From NCBI RefSeq assembly GCF_011683915.1, contig NZ_JAAQPH010000006.1:62001-126000 (forward strand): 64,000 nucleotides of DNA, given 5' to 3'. Position 1 is the first letter of the stretch. Each line of letters begins with the position of its first letter. This document shows positions 18,672-27,820 of the stretch, in pieces. Under the pieces are notes generated by a model that worked only from the letters and a program-made list of their open reading frames with translations, did no database searches and was not told where the DNA came from. The stretch comes from Pelagibius litoralis. GTDB lineage: Bacteria; Pseudomonadota; Alphaproteobacteria; Kiloniellales; Kiloniellaceae. A program made the position numbers and the translations under genes.

Positions 18672-19505
18672 TTACTGCACCTTGCGCTGCTTCATTACCG
18701 GCGGCGGGCAGTCGTAGGGACACCCGCCGGTGGCCTTGAAGGCCGGGGTCTTCAGAACGGGTACCGCAACCACGGCAGGCTTGCGATGCCGCAGGCGTTT
18801 GATTTCTCGCGGCTCCGCAGTGGTGTTGCCGTTGGCGGCTTTGAGCTGCTGGCCGGTGCTCATCACAAAGCTGTTCTGCAGTTGATAGCGCACGCGGGTC
18901 ATCGGGCGCAGGTCGCCGTTTTCGGCATGGCTGTCGTAGTACAGGAACGGCAGGCCGGAGCTGGGCTGGCTTGCCGAACAGCTGCCGTAGAACTCGGTAC
19001 GGCTGTCGAGCTCCTTGTCGAGGCTGACGTAGACCGGCCCGTTATTGCCCGCGTCCTCGATCGCGGCGATGCCGGTCGAGACGACCTTGTCGAAGTCCCA
19101 GGGCTCCTGCTCCAGAGCCTGTTCCCAGGTGTTCTGGTCGTAGGGCAGGTCGCCAGGGCTCACCAACTCGAACTCGTAATTGAAGACGTCGTTGCCGCGT
19201 ACGCGGATACCGGCCTCGTGCACCCGATAGTTCGCCGGGCAGTTCACGGAAAAGCGCAGCTTGATGAACTTGTTGAAGGCGGTGCCGGCGGGCACGTAGG
19301 CGCTGTCGCCGATATAGTTGAAGCCCATGTTCCCGGTAAAGCCGGAAATCTGCTTCAACTGCACGAAACTGTTGTTACCGCCGCCTGGGGTGGCAACCGA
19401 TTCCGAGGCTCCGAAGGGCCCGGCCTGGCTTGCGGCGGTGGAGGAAAGAAGAACGGCGAGCGCGGCGAGCGCGGTCTTCGGCACTGAAAAACGATACTGG
19501 GTCAT
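18672..19505 (-). CDS. Secreted hypothetical protein, cysteine-containing
   Basis: I do not recognise this 277-residue protein. A signal peptide covers residues 1-28 (LAALAVLLSSTAASQA). The mature part looks globular and beta-rich (FIKLRFSVNCPANYRV, GIRVRGNDVFNYEFEL, TEFYGSCSASQPSSGLPFLYYDSH). Two cysteines there could pair, and the tail is basic with CPYDC near the end. It has its own terminator and GAAAGGAC upstream of the ATG, so it is monocistronic. It is probably periplasmic or extracellular; no function is proposed. Confidence 0.75.
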   Translation of the reverse strand: MTQYRFSVPKTALAALAVLLSSTAASQAGPFGASESVATPGGGNNSFVQLKQISGFTGNMGFNYIGDSAYVPAGTAFNKFIKLRFSVNCPANYRVHEAGIRVRGNDVFNYEFELVSPGDLPYDQNTWEQALEQEPWDFDKVVSTGIAAIEDAGNNGPVYVSLDKELDSRTEFYGSCSASQPSSGLPFLYYDSHAENGDLRPMTRVRYQLQNSFVMSTGQQLKAANGNTTAEPREIKRLRHRKPAVVAVPVLKTPAFKATGGCPYDCPPPVMKQRKVQ

Positions 19506-19633
19506 AGCGGTGTCCTTTCAGGAAATGGACGGTGCCCAATTGCGGCGGCTGTCCCCATCTGTCGGGGCCGCCTCGGCTAAGGTTCAGTGGCAAAAGAGGT
19601 AGGCCGCTCGTCGACAGGCCTTGCGTGGCCGGG

Positions 19634-20536
19634 TCAGGCGTTCAGGAGAAAGGGCAGCAGCCCCGCCAGGGTGCCGGTGGGGTCCTCCTCCGGGCTGAAA
19701 TGGCCGGAATCCGTGGTTGAACCGGTGACATTCTCTGCCCAGTTGCGCCAGATACCCAGGGGGTCGCCGGCCTTGGCGGGAAAGCCGGCCTGGCCCCAGA
19801 TGAAGTGCAGGGGCGCGGCAATCTTTCGCCCGGCAGCAAGGTCTGCCTCGTCGTCGGCGCGGTCGCAGGTCGCGCCGGCGCGATAGTCCTCGCAGAGTGC
19901 ATGAAGCCGTGCCGGGTCGCGAAAGGCGCTGCGGTAGAGTTCCAGCGCCCTTGTGTCGAAGACCGCGAGGTCCCTGTCCCGGGTCCAGGAAGCAAGGGTG
20001 TGATCGAGGTAATCGTCGGCATGACTGCCGATCAGGCGCTCGGGCAGGGGGGCCGGTTGTGCCAGGAAGGGCCAGTGGTAGGCCTTCAGCGCCATCTCGG
20101 CGGAAAAGCTGGCCCACATCACCTGGGTCGGAACCACCTCGATGATGGCAAGCCTCTCCACGGCTTCCGGGTGATCGAAGGCCAGACGATAGGCGACCCT
20201 GGCGCCCCGGTCGTGGCCGGCCAGCCGAAAAGACCGGTGCCCCAGGCCCTGCATCACCGCCACGATGTCTTCCGCCATGCGGCGCTTGGAGTAGTTCCTG
20301 TGTTCCGGATCGTCGCCGGGGATACCGCTCTGGCCGTAGCCGCGCAGGTCCGGCAGCACACAGGTGAAATGCTCCGCCAAGCTCGGCGCGACGCGGTGCC
20401 AGGTCGCATGACACTGAGGGTAGCCATGGAGCAGTACCAGCGGCGGGCCGTCTCCACCGATCCGGCAGTAGATCTCTGTGTCGGCGCCGGTGCAGCGTTC
20501 TTCGCGGAAGCCGGGAAACAAATCGTCTGACGTCAT
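19634..20536 (-). CDS. Haloacetate/fluoroacetate dehalogenase-like alpha/beta hydrolase
   Basis: A 300-residue alpha/beta hydrolase with the dehalogenase signature GHDRGARVAYRLAFDHP. The nucleophile is Asp109, carboxylate-binding arginines are Arg110 and Arg113, and the base is His280 (SGHFSPEE). The halide pocket residues His154, Trp155 and Tyr219 of fluoroacetate dehalogenase are all conserved in place. The catalytic acid position holds Glu133 (IIEVVPT) where characterised enzymes have Asp (LDxVPT), so activity may be altered. Epoxide hydrolase is the main alternative. It has no signal peptide and no obvious operon partner. The weak context before ATG at 20536 leaves the start slightly open. 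Confidence 0.8.
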   Translation of the reverse strand: MTSDDLFPGFREERCTGADTEIYCRIGGDGPPLVLLHGYPQCHATWHRVAPSLAEHFTCVLPDLRGYGQSGIPGDDPEHRNYSKRRMAEDIVAVMQGLGHRSFRLAGHDRGARVAYRLAFDHPEAVERLAIIEVVPTQVMWASFSAEMALKAYHWPFLAQPAPLPERLIGSHADDYLDHTLASWTRDRDLAVFDTRALELYRSAFRDPARLHALCEDYRAGATCDRADDEADLAAGRKIAAPLHFIWGQAGFPAKAGDPLGIWRNWAENVTGSTTDSGHFSPEEDPTGTLAGLLPFLLNA

Positions 20537-20614
20537 GCTTCTTTCCCTGCGCTCGAAGGTTTCTCCAGGCGGCAGGCTAGCGGTCCGGAGCCCCTTTGCT
20601 CAAGACGTTAGACG

Positions 20615-21082
20615 TCAGGTGACGGTCGACGGCCGTGTGAGGACATAGAGCGCGCCGAGAAGAATCAAGCCGAGGCCGGCCATCGATATCAGCAGCGAGG
20701 ATGACAGCAGGACCAGGATTGTCGCGGCGAGGGTCATGCCCAGCAGGGCGGCGCGTTTGGACTTGGCCTGGATGACGCCGTGCAGAAGAAAGTCCTCGAC
20801 AGCCGGGCCGACGACCGGCCAGGCGAAGATCCTGCGCTGCATGGCCGGGCAGCTCTTGGCAAAACAGGCGGCGGCGGCGATCCAGAAAATCGTAGTCGGC
20901 AGAACCGGCAGCACAAGGCCGACGAGGCCGATCACGAAAAAGCCGTAGCCGGCCCCGGTCCAGGCCCAGGCTACACGGCTGCGGTCCGCCTCTTCGGCGG
21001 ATTTGCCGGCGGTCTGTTCAACCGCTTCCCGTGTTGCTGCGTCGCCGGTCATCGTCTGGAATCTCGTATTTTCTTGGGTCAT
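20615..21082 (-). CDS. DUF454 (YbaN-like) membrane protein
   Basis: A 155-residue inner-membrane protein. The family core is GFFVIGLVGLVLPVLPTTIFWIAAAACFAKSCP, followed by RIFAWPVVGPAVEDF and two C-terminal membrane helices (LLGMTLAATILVLLSSSLL and GLILLGALYVL). The function of DUF454 is unknown. The start was placed at MTQENTR rather than the longest frame because GGGGGCCCG and better family length favour it. It lies between the dehalogenase-like gene and the membrane-protein pair, all on the minus strand. Confidence 0.8.
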   Translation of the reverse strand: MTQENTRFQTMTGDAATREAVEQTAGKSAEEADRSRVAWAWTGAGYGFFVIGLVGLVLPVLPTTIFWIAAAACFAKSCPAMQRRIFAWPVVGPAVEDFLLHGVIQAKSKRAALLGMTLAATILVLLSSSLLISMAGLGLILLGALYVLTRPSTVT

Positions 21083-21210
21083 CGGGCCCCCGGCCCCAGC
21101 CCAAAAAAATGGGCTTGAGGAGAAGATGGTCAAAAGAGGGGAACTATACCAATGGAATCTTTCGATTAGATTGATTGGCCAGGCCGATAATGGCGCCGAT
21201 AACCTCAGGA

Positions 21211-22404
21211 TCAGGCGCTATCGAAGCTTTTTTGGTTGATCAGAGCCCGGGGCGGTTCGCTTTCGCCCGGCAGCAAGGGCATGAGCTCGAGGTCGTCTGT
21301 CACCAGTACTTTCACCGGACTTTGCCGTGCCGCAGCATCGTCCAGGTAGCTTTGCAGGGCTTTCAGGGCGGGGTCTTCGATAAAGTAGAAGCCGGCCAGA
21401 ACGGGTGTCGGGAAGCCGCGGTCGAATTCGAGGTTGTAGAGGCGATAGGGTGGCCGCTTGTTTGGTATCCGGCTGGCCTGACCTGTACGGCTGCCGACCG
21501 GACCGCTCTCGCGCCGTTGCGCAATCTTTTTTGCGTCGATGAGGTTGGTGCTCAGAATGGCGCCGGGTTGAATCTCCGTCGGCAAGGCTGCGTAGGCTTC
21601 GCCCCTGCTTTTCAGGAGTTCCCGGCGGGCTGTTGAGAAGCGGCGCGCGGAGAAACTGGCGGCAAGAGCAATCACGAATGCGCCGCCCAGGTAGGCGCCG
21701 AGAACGGGCAAATGATCGACAACAAAAGCCAGGGCGAGACTCTCTGTGTCCTGCAGGCGCTGTTGGCCGGAGGCGGTCAGTTCCAAGCCTGCCTCATAGG
21801 CGATCTGCAGGCTGCCGCCGGTGGTTATCAGAACGAAGAGCAATGCGCTGCCCCCGCCCAGCAGTCCATAGACCAGAAGCTGCTTCAGGGATGATGCCGC
21901 CCAGGCCGTTGCCAGGCGCGGGTCGTCGGTGGACATCTGATAGAGTTGGTATCGCAGAACTCTGGCGAAGCCTTGCGCCCGCCGACGGCCCAGGCCGCCC
22001 TCGTAGACGGTGAAGACCCCCCAGCCGGGATGATCCGGGCAGAGGAAGCGTGTTTCTCCATCAAGGCCGTGGCCCAGAAAGACGTAGCGCTCGATCCGCA
22101 TCCACCAGTCCCGTATCGGCTGCACGATATGAAACAGAAGCGACGAGACTGCGACGATGCAGCAAAACTGGATGAAAAGGGCGACGCCCAGCGGCACCGC
22201 CGGCCCTTCCCGCAGGCCCTGTGTGAGCACGGAGAGGTAATCGCTTGCAAACTGGGTCTCTGTCCAGCGGTCGGCGAGGAGAACCAGCAGACCATAGGGA
22301 ACCGCCAGGTAGAGGCACAGAAAGAACACCGCCTTCAGATAGGCCAGGGGACTGTGGGTCGCCGGTCCGCTGTGCCGGTCGCCCCGGCGCCTTACGCTAC
22401 TCAT
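21211..22404 (-). CDS. Unrecognised multi-pass membrane protein
   Basis: I do not recognise this 397-residue protein. Predicted membrane segments lie near 23-45 (AVFFLCLYLAVPYGLLVLL), 70-92, 170-190 (LLVYGLLGGGSALLFVLI) and 228-250 (LGAYLGGAFVIALAA). Soluble regions lie at 95-165 and 255-397. The C-terminal part contains a short beta-strand-rich stretch. Its start overlaps the stop of the upstream membrane protein by 4 bases, so the two are translationally coupled and likely form a complex. Confidence 0.75.
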   Translation of the reverse strand: MSSVRRRGDRHSGPATHSPLAYLKAVFFLCLYLAVPYGLLVLLADRWTETQFASDYLSVLTQGLREGPAVPLGVALFIQFCCIVAVSSLLFHIVQPIRDWWMRIERYVFLGHGLDGETRFLCPDHPGWGVFTVYEGGLGRRRAQGFARVLRYQLYQMSTDDPRLATAWAASSLKQLLVYGLLGGGSALLFVLITTGGSLQIAYEAGLELTASGQQRLQDTESLALAFVVDHLPVLGAYLGGAFVIALAASFSARRFSTARRELLKSRGEAYAALPTEIQPGAILSTNLIDAKKIAQRRESGPVGSRTGQASRIPNKRPPYRLYNLEFDRGFPTPVLAGFYFIEDPALKALQSYLDDAAARQSPVKVLVTDDLELMPLLPGESEPPRALINQKSFDSA

Positions 22405-23423
22405 TCGCCAACCTCGGCTAGGGATTCGGACAGGGGGCGGATCCTTGCATGCGGATCGACCCAGACGCGCACTTTGCCATCAGTGGCAGCAGCCCGTTCC
22501 AGGCCGGCATAAACCGGGCAGTCGGGACTTGCGGCCAATGAGAAGCCCAGGACCACCGGCGGCTCAAATCGGCCGGCGATCTCCAGGCTGTAGCCTACAT
22601 GGGGCGTATGATACCAGACCGGATCGATCCGGCTGCGTTCGATGATGCGGCCATCCAGGATCTCGCCGCTTTGTACACGTGGCCTGGCCGTCGCGTTCGG
22701 ACGGGTCTCTTCGTAATAGACCAGCAGGCTGTGGCGCCGCCATAGCGCCGCCAAACCCAACGCCAAGGTGGCGGCAAATGCCAAGGCGAGGCCGGGCATG
22801 GAAGGCAGCAGAACCTGGTCCGCATAGATCATTTGCAGCGGCAGAAAGAACCCGTTCTCGGGCAGGCGTGGCGCTCTCAGCACCTCAAATATCATCGATG
22901 GCAGGAATGCCAGTCCGACGAAGATGAAAATCAGCCAAAAGGTGATCAGGCTGATGATCAGCTGCTCGACGCCGTGGTGCAGCCCGGTCTCCTGGTGTTC
23001 CAGGCGAAGGCCGGCATCGTCCAGCAGGTGATAGCGGAAGAGGTGCCGAAAACTCTGTGCGCTGGGGTTTCCCGCGTCATTGGTCTTGAAGGTCATCAGG
23101 GCTTTGCCGGCCCGGGGGTATTCGACGTAGTACCGGGCGCCCGAAAAGGTCTCTCCCAGATAAAGGCCGCACCGCAGGCCGCCATTGCGCGCGACAGCCC
23201 GGGTCAGCCAATTGCCGAATGTCAGACCGACAATGGTCAGGAACAAGAGGCACAGCAGTCCGATGACGGTGAGTGAGAGCGGGATGCCGATATTGTCTGT
23301 CATTGATGAACGGCGAAGTACCGCCGGCAGGTGCGCACCAAAGACCGCTGTGAAACCCTGATCCAGAAAGTACAGAAAAACGCCGGCTGGCAGAAGCGCC
23401 ATCGGGTACTTTATCGCCTGCAT
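22401..23423 (-). CDS. Unrecognised membrane protein, partner of the next gene
   Basis: I do not recognise this 340-residue protein. Membrane segments lie near 9-28, 50-72 (LTVIGLLCLLFLTIVGLTF), 155-178 (LIISLITFWLIFIFVGLAF) and 208-228. A cytosolic or periplasmic domain follows (about 235-330) with RRHSLLVYYEETRPN and VWYHTPHVGYSLEIAG. It overlaps the following gene by 4 bases and has a similar layout (paired helices, soluble insert, C-terminal soluble domain), so the two may be distant relatives. Its start and promoter face the lipoprotein gene divergently. Confidence 0.75.
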   Translation of the reverse strand: MQAIKYPMALLPAGVFLYFLDQGFTAVFGAHLPAVLRRSSMTDNIGIPLSLTVIGLLCLLFLTIVGLTFGNWLTRAVARNGGLRCGLYLGETFSGARYYVEYPRAGKALMTFKTNDAGNPSAQSFRHLFRYHLLDDAGLRLEHQETGLHHGVEQLIISLITFWLIFIFVGLAFLPSMIFEVLRAPRLPENGFFLPLQMIYADQVLLPSMPGLALAFAATLALGLAALWRRHSLLVYYEETRPNATARPRVQSGEILDGRIIERSRIDPVWYHTPHVGYSLEIAGRFEPPVVLGFSLAASPDCPVYAGLERAAATDGKVRVWVDPHARIRPLSESLAEVGE

Positions 23424-23603
23424 GCTCCACCCCTCTGAAAGACTGTTCTTGAGAGGCGAGCGCTTGTCGCGCAGTCTTCTCCTCTGGGCCTTAGTCGCCA
23501 GGGGCGGCAGAAAGGTTCATTGCCGGATTTCGTTGGGAGAAGTTGCGTTTGCCGGGCGGGCCTGCTACGGCCCATGCTGCACGTTAAAAGGGAGATTCGC
23601 TAA

Positions 23604-24311
23604 ATGTACCGACCCATGATCGTGATCCTGACGCTGTTTTTGGCTGCCGGCTGCGCCGCGGTGAATCCGCAGAGCGAAACCGACAGTTCGGCCATTCTTC
23701 CGATCGAAATTCAGGCCGCTCTGAAGCCTGGGCAAGGCGCGTTTGCGCCCGATCAGTTCTATTTGACGGCTGCGGCGTCACGGGCCGGCTACGACAAGAT
23801 CCTGCTCGATCCCTTGCTTTACTATGCGCCCCTGGAGCAGATGCGCCTGGTGTCTTCCGGTGACCGGCAGATCCTGCTGAATAACTTCTACATCCTGCTC
23901 AATCAGGAACTGGCCAAAGACTTCACTATCGTGCGCTACCCCCAACCCGGCGCCGCGCGAGTCCAGTTCGCCCTTCTTCCCGTGACCCGCGATGCGGTGG
24001 CGCTGGATACCGTATCAACGGCACTTCGCGATGCGGACGAGAGCGCCGTCGTGCGTGACCTGCTTGCCAGCCCGCTTCTCAAAGGCCGGGCCTACATCGT
24101 CGAAGCGGAGTGGACCGATTCCCTGAGCGGCGCGGTTCTCGGCGCGACGGTAGACCGCCATTTCGGAAGGAAGACGATCGATGTGGCGCAGATCAGGAAC
24201 TGGGCCGACGTTAACCTGCTGCTGCAGGACTATGCGGCCTTGGTGCGCTATCGCCTCTGCCGCTTTCGCGATGCCCGGAACTGCATTGAGCCGCCGGAGG
24301 CGATGCGCTGA
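23604..24311 (+). CDS. DUF3313-like lipoprotein
   Basis: A 235-residue exported lipoprotein with a type II signal peptide and lipobox LAAGC (Cys17). The mature region has YDKILLDPLLYYAP near the start, then FYILLNQELAKDFTIV and VRYRLCRF at the end. The order and motif style match DUF3313 outer-membrane lipoproteins; function unknown. GGGAGATTC precedes the ATG. It is divergent from the membrane-protein pair and may be part of the same envelope function, an inference from position only. Confidence 0.75.
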   Translation: MYRPMIVILTLFLAAGCAAVNPQSETDSSAILPIEIQAALKPGQGAFAPDQFYLTAAASRAGYDKILLDPLLYYAPLEQMRLVSSGDRQILLNNFYILLNQELAKDFTIVRYPQPGAARVQFALLPVTRDAVALDTVSTALRDADESAVVRDLLASPLLKGRAYIVEAEWTDSLSGAVLGATVDRHFGRKTIDVAQIRNWADVNLLLQDYAALVRYRLCRFRDARNCIEPPEAMR

Positions 24312-24351
24312 CGGGTCGTTCGAAGCGCGAAAAGCCCTCTTCCTCAATTGG

Positions 24352-24368
24352 TTAACCATTATGGTTAA
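24352..24368. promoter_or_regulatory. TTAACCAT palindrome, possible CtrA-type site
   Basis: TTAACCAT-T-ATGGTTAA is a perfect 8+1+8 palindrome in the 191-base gap before the TerB/MipZ-type gene. TTAACCAT is a known half-site motif of the alphaproteobacterial cell-cycle regulator CtrA, although the standard full site has direct TTAA repeats with a 7-base gap. The match is therefore suggestive, not definitive. Confidence 0.45.
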
Positions 24369-24502
24369 AATTCTCCGCATTAAGGGTTACACTGACGATT
24401 GAATGGGGGGCCGTTCTGATCGAGGGCGTGGGCTGCCGATAAGCAATTTCCGCGGTTATTGTCTCGACGGACGGCTGAGAAGTCGTATGCGGGGGGGACC
24501 GC

Positions 24503-25777
24503 TTGACCTTCCTTGGCAAGCTTGCCGGCGGTGTGCTGCGCGGACAGGGTTGGCCGCGCTCTACGCCGCTTCTTCGCGGATGCCTTTCCGCAGCGGCGCT
24601 CGTGGCCTCGGTCGACGGCACCCTCTCGCTTGCCAAGCGCAACCGGCTTGACCAGATCCTCGATGAGCTGAGCGGCGCCCAGAGTTTCGATCTTCATCGC
24701 GCCGTCGAATTCTTCGAAAGCGAGCTGGGGCGCATCCGTGCCGATGGCCGGGCCGGGCGGTCGGCTGCGCTTGGCAATCTCCAAAAAACAGCCGGCGATG
24801 AGGGGGCGGTCGCTCTCGTTTTGCGGGTCGCCCAGGCCATCGCCCTGGCCGATGGTGCCGCAAGCCCGCATGCAAAATCGGCCGTCGGCGATATTGCCGC
24901 CGCTCTGTCCGCGCCTGCCCCCGACTTATCGCAGGCGGCGGCACCGCAGAGCGGCGCTGCCCGGGTTATCGTGATCGGCAATGAAAAGGGCGGCACCGGC
25001 AAGTCGACGGCGGCCATCCACATCGCCACCGGTCTGGCGGTGCAGGGAAAGGCGGTGGCCTGCCTCGATCTGGACGGGCGTCAGGCGACCCTGTCGCGTT
25101 TTCTGCAGTATCGCAGCGCCAGCGGCAATGCTCTGTCCGCTGGTCTGGCGGTGCCGCGGTATCGGCGGATCGAGCCCTCTGCGGCGCCGGAGCGGGCGCA
25201 GGGGGAACAGGAAGAGCGCTCTCTCTTTGAAGCAGCAATGACCGAGTTGCGGGCTTGTGAAGCGATCGTCATCGATACGCCGGGCTACAACAGTCATCTT
25301 GCCCGCCTGGCTCATGCCCGGGCCAATGTCGTGGTGACGCCGATCAATGACAGTTTCATTGACATTGATGCCTTGGCCGACATCGACCGCGAACGCCATG
25401 AGGTCAGGGCGCCCAGCAACTACTGCCGGATGGTCTGGCAGGAAAAAGAGGACCGGGCCTTAAGGGGCGGCGCGGCGTTGGATTGGATTGTCACGCGCAA
25501 TCGGGTCGGACAACTGGATAGCCGCAACACGCGTGAGATGGCCGCCCTACTGGATGTGCTTGCACGGCGCATGGGGTTTCACCTGGAGCCCGGCTTCAGC
25601 GAGCGGGTGGTGTTTCGTGAGCTGTTCTTCCGCGGCATGACGCTTTTCGATCTCGCCGAAGAGGATGTAGCACGCAGCGGACGGGCCAGCCTGAAGCGTG
25701 CCAAGTCGGAGGCCGCTTCCTTCCTGGCGGCGGTTACTGCGCCGGCAGATCATAATACCAAGGCGCAAAGAGACTGA
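24503..25777 (+). CDS. TerB-like domain fused to a MipZ-type ParA ATPase
   Basis: A 424-residue fusion. Residues about 20-140 match the TerB helical fold (VASVDGTLSLAKRNRLDQIL, then VLRVAQAIALADGAASPHA). Residues about 152-405 form a MipZ/ParA ATPase with the deviant Walker A NEKGGTGKST (160-169). Switch regions near CLDLDGRQ and VIDTPG and the MipZ-like WIVTRNRVGQLDSRNTRE and RVVFRELFFRGMTLFDL are also present. MipZ positions the FtsZ ring in alphaproteobacteria; the extra TerB-like domain suggests a regulatory or membrane-linked variant rather than the housekeeping copy. The start is TTG, chosen because a G-rich Shine-Dalgarno lies 8 bases upstream. The 3' end overlaps the convergent permease gene by 44 bases. 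Confidence 0.82.
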   Translation: MTFLGKLAGGVLRGQGWPRSTPLLRGCLSAAALVASVDGTLSLAKRNRLDQILDELSGAQSFDLHRAVEFFESELGRIRADGRAGRSAALGNLQKTAGDEGAVALVLRVAQAIALADGAASPHAKSAVGDIAAALSAPAPDLSQAAAPQSGAARVIVIGNEKGGTGKSTAAIHIATGLAVQGKAVACLDLDGRQATLSRFLQYRSASGNALSAGLAVPRYRRIEPSAAPERAQGEQEERSLFEAAMTELRACEAIVIDTPGYNSHLARLAHARANVVVTPINDSFIDIDALADIDRERHEVRAPSNYCRMVWQEKEDRALRGGAALDWIVTRNRVGQLDSRNTREMAALLDVLARRMGFHLEPGFSERVVFRELFFRGMTLFDLAEEDVARSGRASLKRAKSEAASFLAAVTAPADHNTKAQRD

Positions 25778-27623
25778 AGGCGATCCAGACGAGAAAGATC
25801 AACGGCAGGCCCACTCTGACGAAATCCATGAAGCGGTAGTTGCCGGGTGTCATCACCACAAGGTTGGTCTGATATCCAATCGGCGACGCGAAGGAGCAGT
25901 TGGAGGCGAAAATCACCGCGACGGCAAAAGGCTCCACCGGCAGGTTCAGGGCATAGGCCAGATCGACGGCGATCGGCGTGAAGAGGACAGCTGTGGCCTT
26001 GGTGCTCAGGACATTCGAGAGCAGGGCGAGCAGCAGGAAGAAAGCCGAGAGGATCTGGGCCGGCGTTGCGCCGCTGAGCATCCCCATCATGGCGTCGGCC
26101 AGGAATTGCGCACCGCCGGTTGCCTGCATCGCCCCGCCCAAGGCAAGCGCCATGGCAATGGTCAGGATGATCTTGCGGTCGAGCACCCGCAGCGCATCGC
26201 CCAATGAGAGGATTCGGGTGGCGATCATCGCTGTCGCCCCGCAAAAAGCCGCCAGGGCGATGGGGATCAGTCCGCTGGCGGAGGCGGCGATGACGCCCAG
26301 GAAGATGATGGCGGCGGTTCGCTGATGCTGGGGTGTCACCAAAGGCTGGCGCGACCACTCCATGAGGACGACGCTGCGTTCGCCCCGCAGGTGGTCGACG
26401 TCCTCGGGCCGTCCTTGGATCAACAGGACGTCGCCGTCTTTCAGGGGAATCCGGGTGATGCGCTCGCGCAGCATGCGGCTGCGCCGCTCGATACCCAGGA
26501 CGATGCAGTGGTGCTTGTAGCGGAAGCCGATCTCTTCGAGGGTGTGGCCGACGATCTCGGAATCCGGACGGATCATGACCTCTGCCTGAACCTGCCCGCC
26601 TGCGAGCCACGGCGGGCGCCTGCCTTCTTCGCCTGGTTCCTCGCTCGTGGCCTCACCACCAGAGGTCTCGGCCACGAGTTCGGGGTGCAGCAGTTCAGGC
26701 TCGCCCTTGACAAGGCTTGCCAGCGCCGAGCGGGTGGCTGCAATCATGATCAGGTCGTTGACCTCCAGAACGACATCCTCGAAAGGCGGCAGAACCGCCT
26801 GTTCGCCGCGCTGGATCATCAGAATTGTGATGTTGGGCAGGGCGGGAAAGATGCCGCCGACCGGCGCCAGGCCGACGAGGCGGGAGCCGGCGGTTACTGA
26901 AACCTGAGCAACGAAATGACGGCTCTGTTCCTCGATACCACCCTGGCTGGCCGGGCGGTCGGGCAGCAGGCGCGGGGCAATCAGAAGAAGGTAGGCCAGG
27001 CCGCAAACCGCCATCACGAGACCGGGGATGGTGAAGTCGAAGAATCCGAAAGCCTCTTCGCCCAGCTCGTCCAGTTCCAGCGACACCAGCAGGTTGGTGG
27101 AGGAGCCGATCAGGGTCGTCATGCCGCCAAGCACGGAGGCGTAGCTCAGCAGCATCATGTAGCGGCTGGGGGACTGCCGGAAACGCTTTGTCAGGCTTTG
27201 CATGATGGGGATGAAGAGCACCACCACGGGGATGTTGTTGAGAACGGCGCTGAAGACCATGACGACGACCAGCATCAAGGTGACAGCGACAAAGGGGTTG
27301 GAGCGTGTCCATTGGATAACGGTGTTGGCCGCCAGGTCCAGCATGCCGGTGCGGGTCAATCCCTCGCCGAGGACAAGCAGGCCAAGAACCGCGATCAGGG
27401 CCGGGTTGGCAAACCCGGAGAGGAGATGCCGCAGATCCAGAAGGTCGCTGCCATTCTCGTCGATGACGGGAAAGAAGTGAAAAAACAGAATCAGCAAGGC
27501 AATCGTGGAGAGCGAGGTCAGCTCAATCGAAACCGCCTCCGTCGTCAGGAGCGCCAACACCACCACGACCAGGACGAAGAGAAAGCCCATTTGGAAGGGC
27601 GCCAGGAGATCGGCAGAAATCAT
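25734..27623 (-). CDS. SLC13-type permease with two TrkA-C domains
   Basis: A 629-residue transporter of the ion transporter superfamily (DASS/SLC13-like). The first membrane half covers about 1-210, with conserved FANPALIAVLGLLVLGEGLT, FSAVLNNIPVVVLFIPIM and MTTLIGSSTNLLVS. Two RCK_C/TrkA-C regulatory domains follow (about 225-310 and 350-420). The second half (about 440-629) carries ALALGGAMQATGGA, FSFASPIGYQTNLVV-like signatures (NCSFASPIGYQTN) and ends in a hydrophobic tail. Substrate is an anion such as a dicarboxylate or sulfate and cannot be fixed. It is convergent and overlapping with the TerB/MipZ gene. Confidence 0.88.
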   Translation of the reverse strand: MISADLLAPFQMGFLFVLVVVVLALLTTEAVSIELTSLSTIALLILFFHFFPVIDENGSDLLDLRHLLSGFANPALIAVLGLLVLGEGLTRTGMLDLAANTVIQWTRSNPFVAVTLMLVVVMVFSAVLNNIPVVVLFIPIMQSLTKRFRQSPSRYMMLLSYASVLGGMTTLIGSSTNLLVSLELDELGEEAFGFFDFTIPGLVMAVCGLAYLLLIAPRLLPDRPASQGGIEEQSRHFVAQVSVTAGSRLVGLAPVGGIFPALPNITILMIQRGEQAVLPPFEDVVLEVNDLIMIAATRSALASLVKGEPELLHPELVAETSGGEATSEEPGEEGRRPPWLAGGQVQAEVMIRPDSEIVGHTLEEIGFRYKHHCIVLGIERRSRMLRERITRIPLKDGDVLLIQGRPEDVDHLRGERSVVLMEWSRQPLVTPQHQRTAAIIFLGVIAASASGLIPIALAAFCGATAMIATRILSLGDALRVLDRKIILTIAMALALGGAMQATGGAQFLADAMMGMLSGATPAQILSAFFLLLALLSNVLSTKATAVLFTPIAVDLAYALNLPVEPFAVAVIFASNCSFASPIGYQTNLVVMTPGNYRFMDFVRVGLPLIFLVWIAFSLFAPWYYDLPAQ

Positions 27624-27820
27624 CGGTCGAGGTTTACTCCAGAGGGTCGGTCCGGGCTTGTGGGAAACATTGGATGGAACGCGGTTCTGTCCGGCGGTTC
27701 GATTCTTTGTCGACCTGCTTCAGAGAGTTTACCGCAGATTGCGGACACGGCGAGCACTCACCTGCGGCCCCCACGAAACGTGCCTTTCCGGTGCAAACCA
27801 TGGCCATCTTGCGCAGCCTG

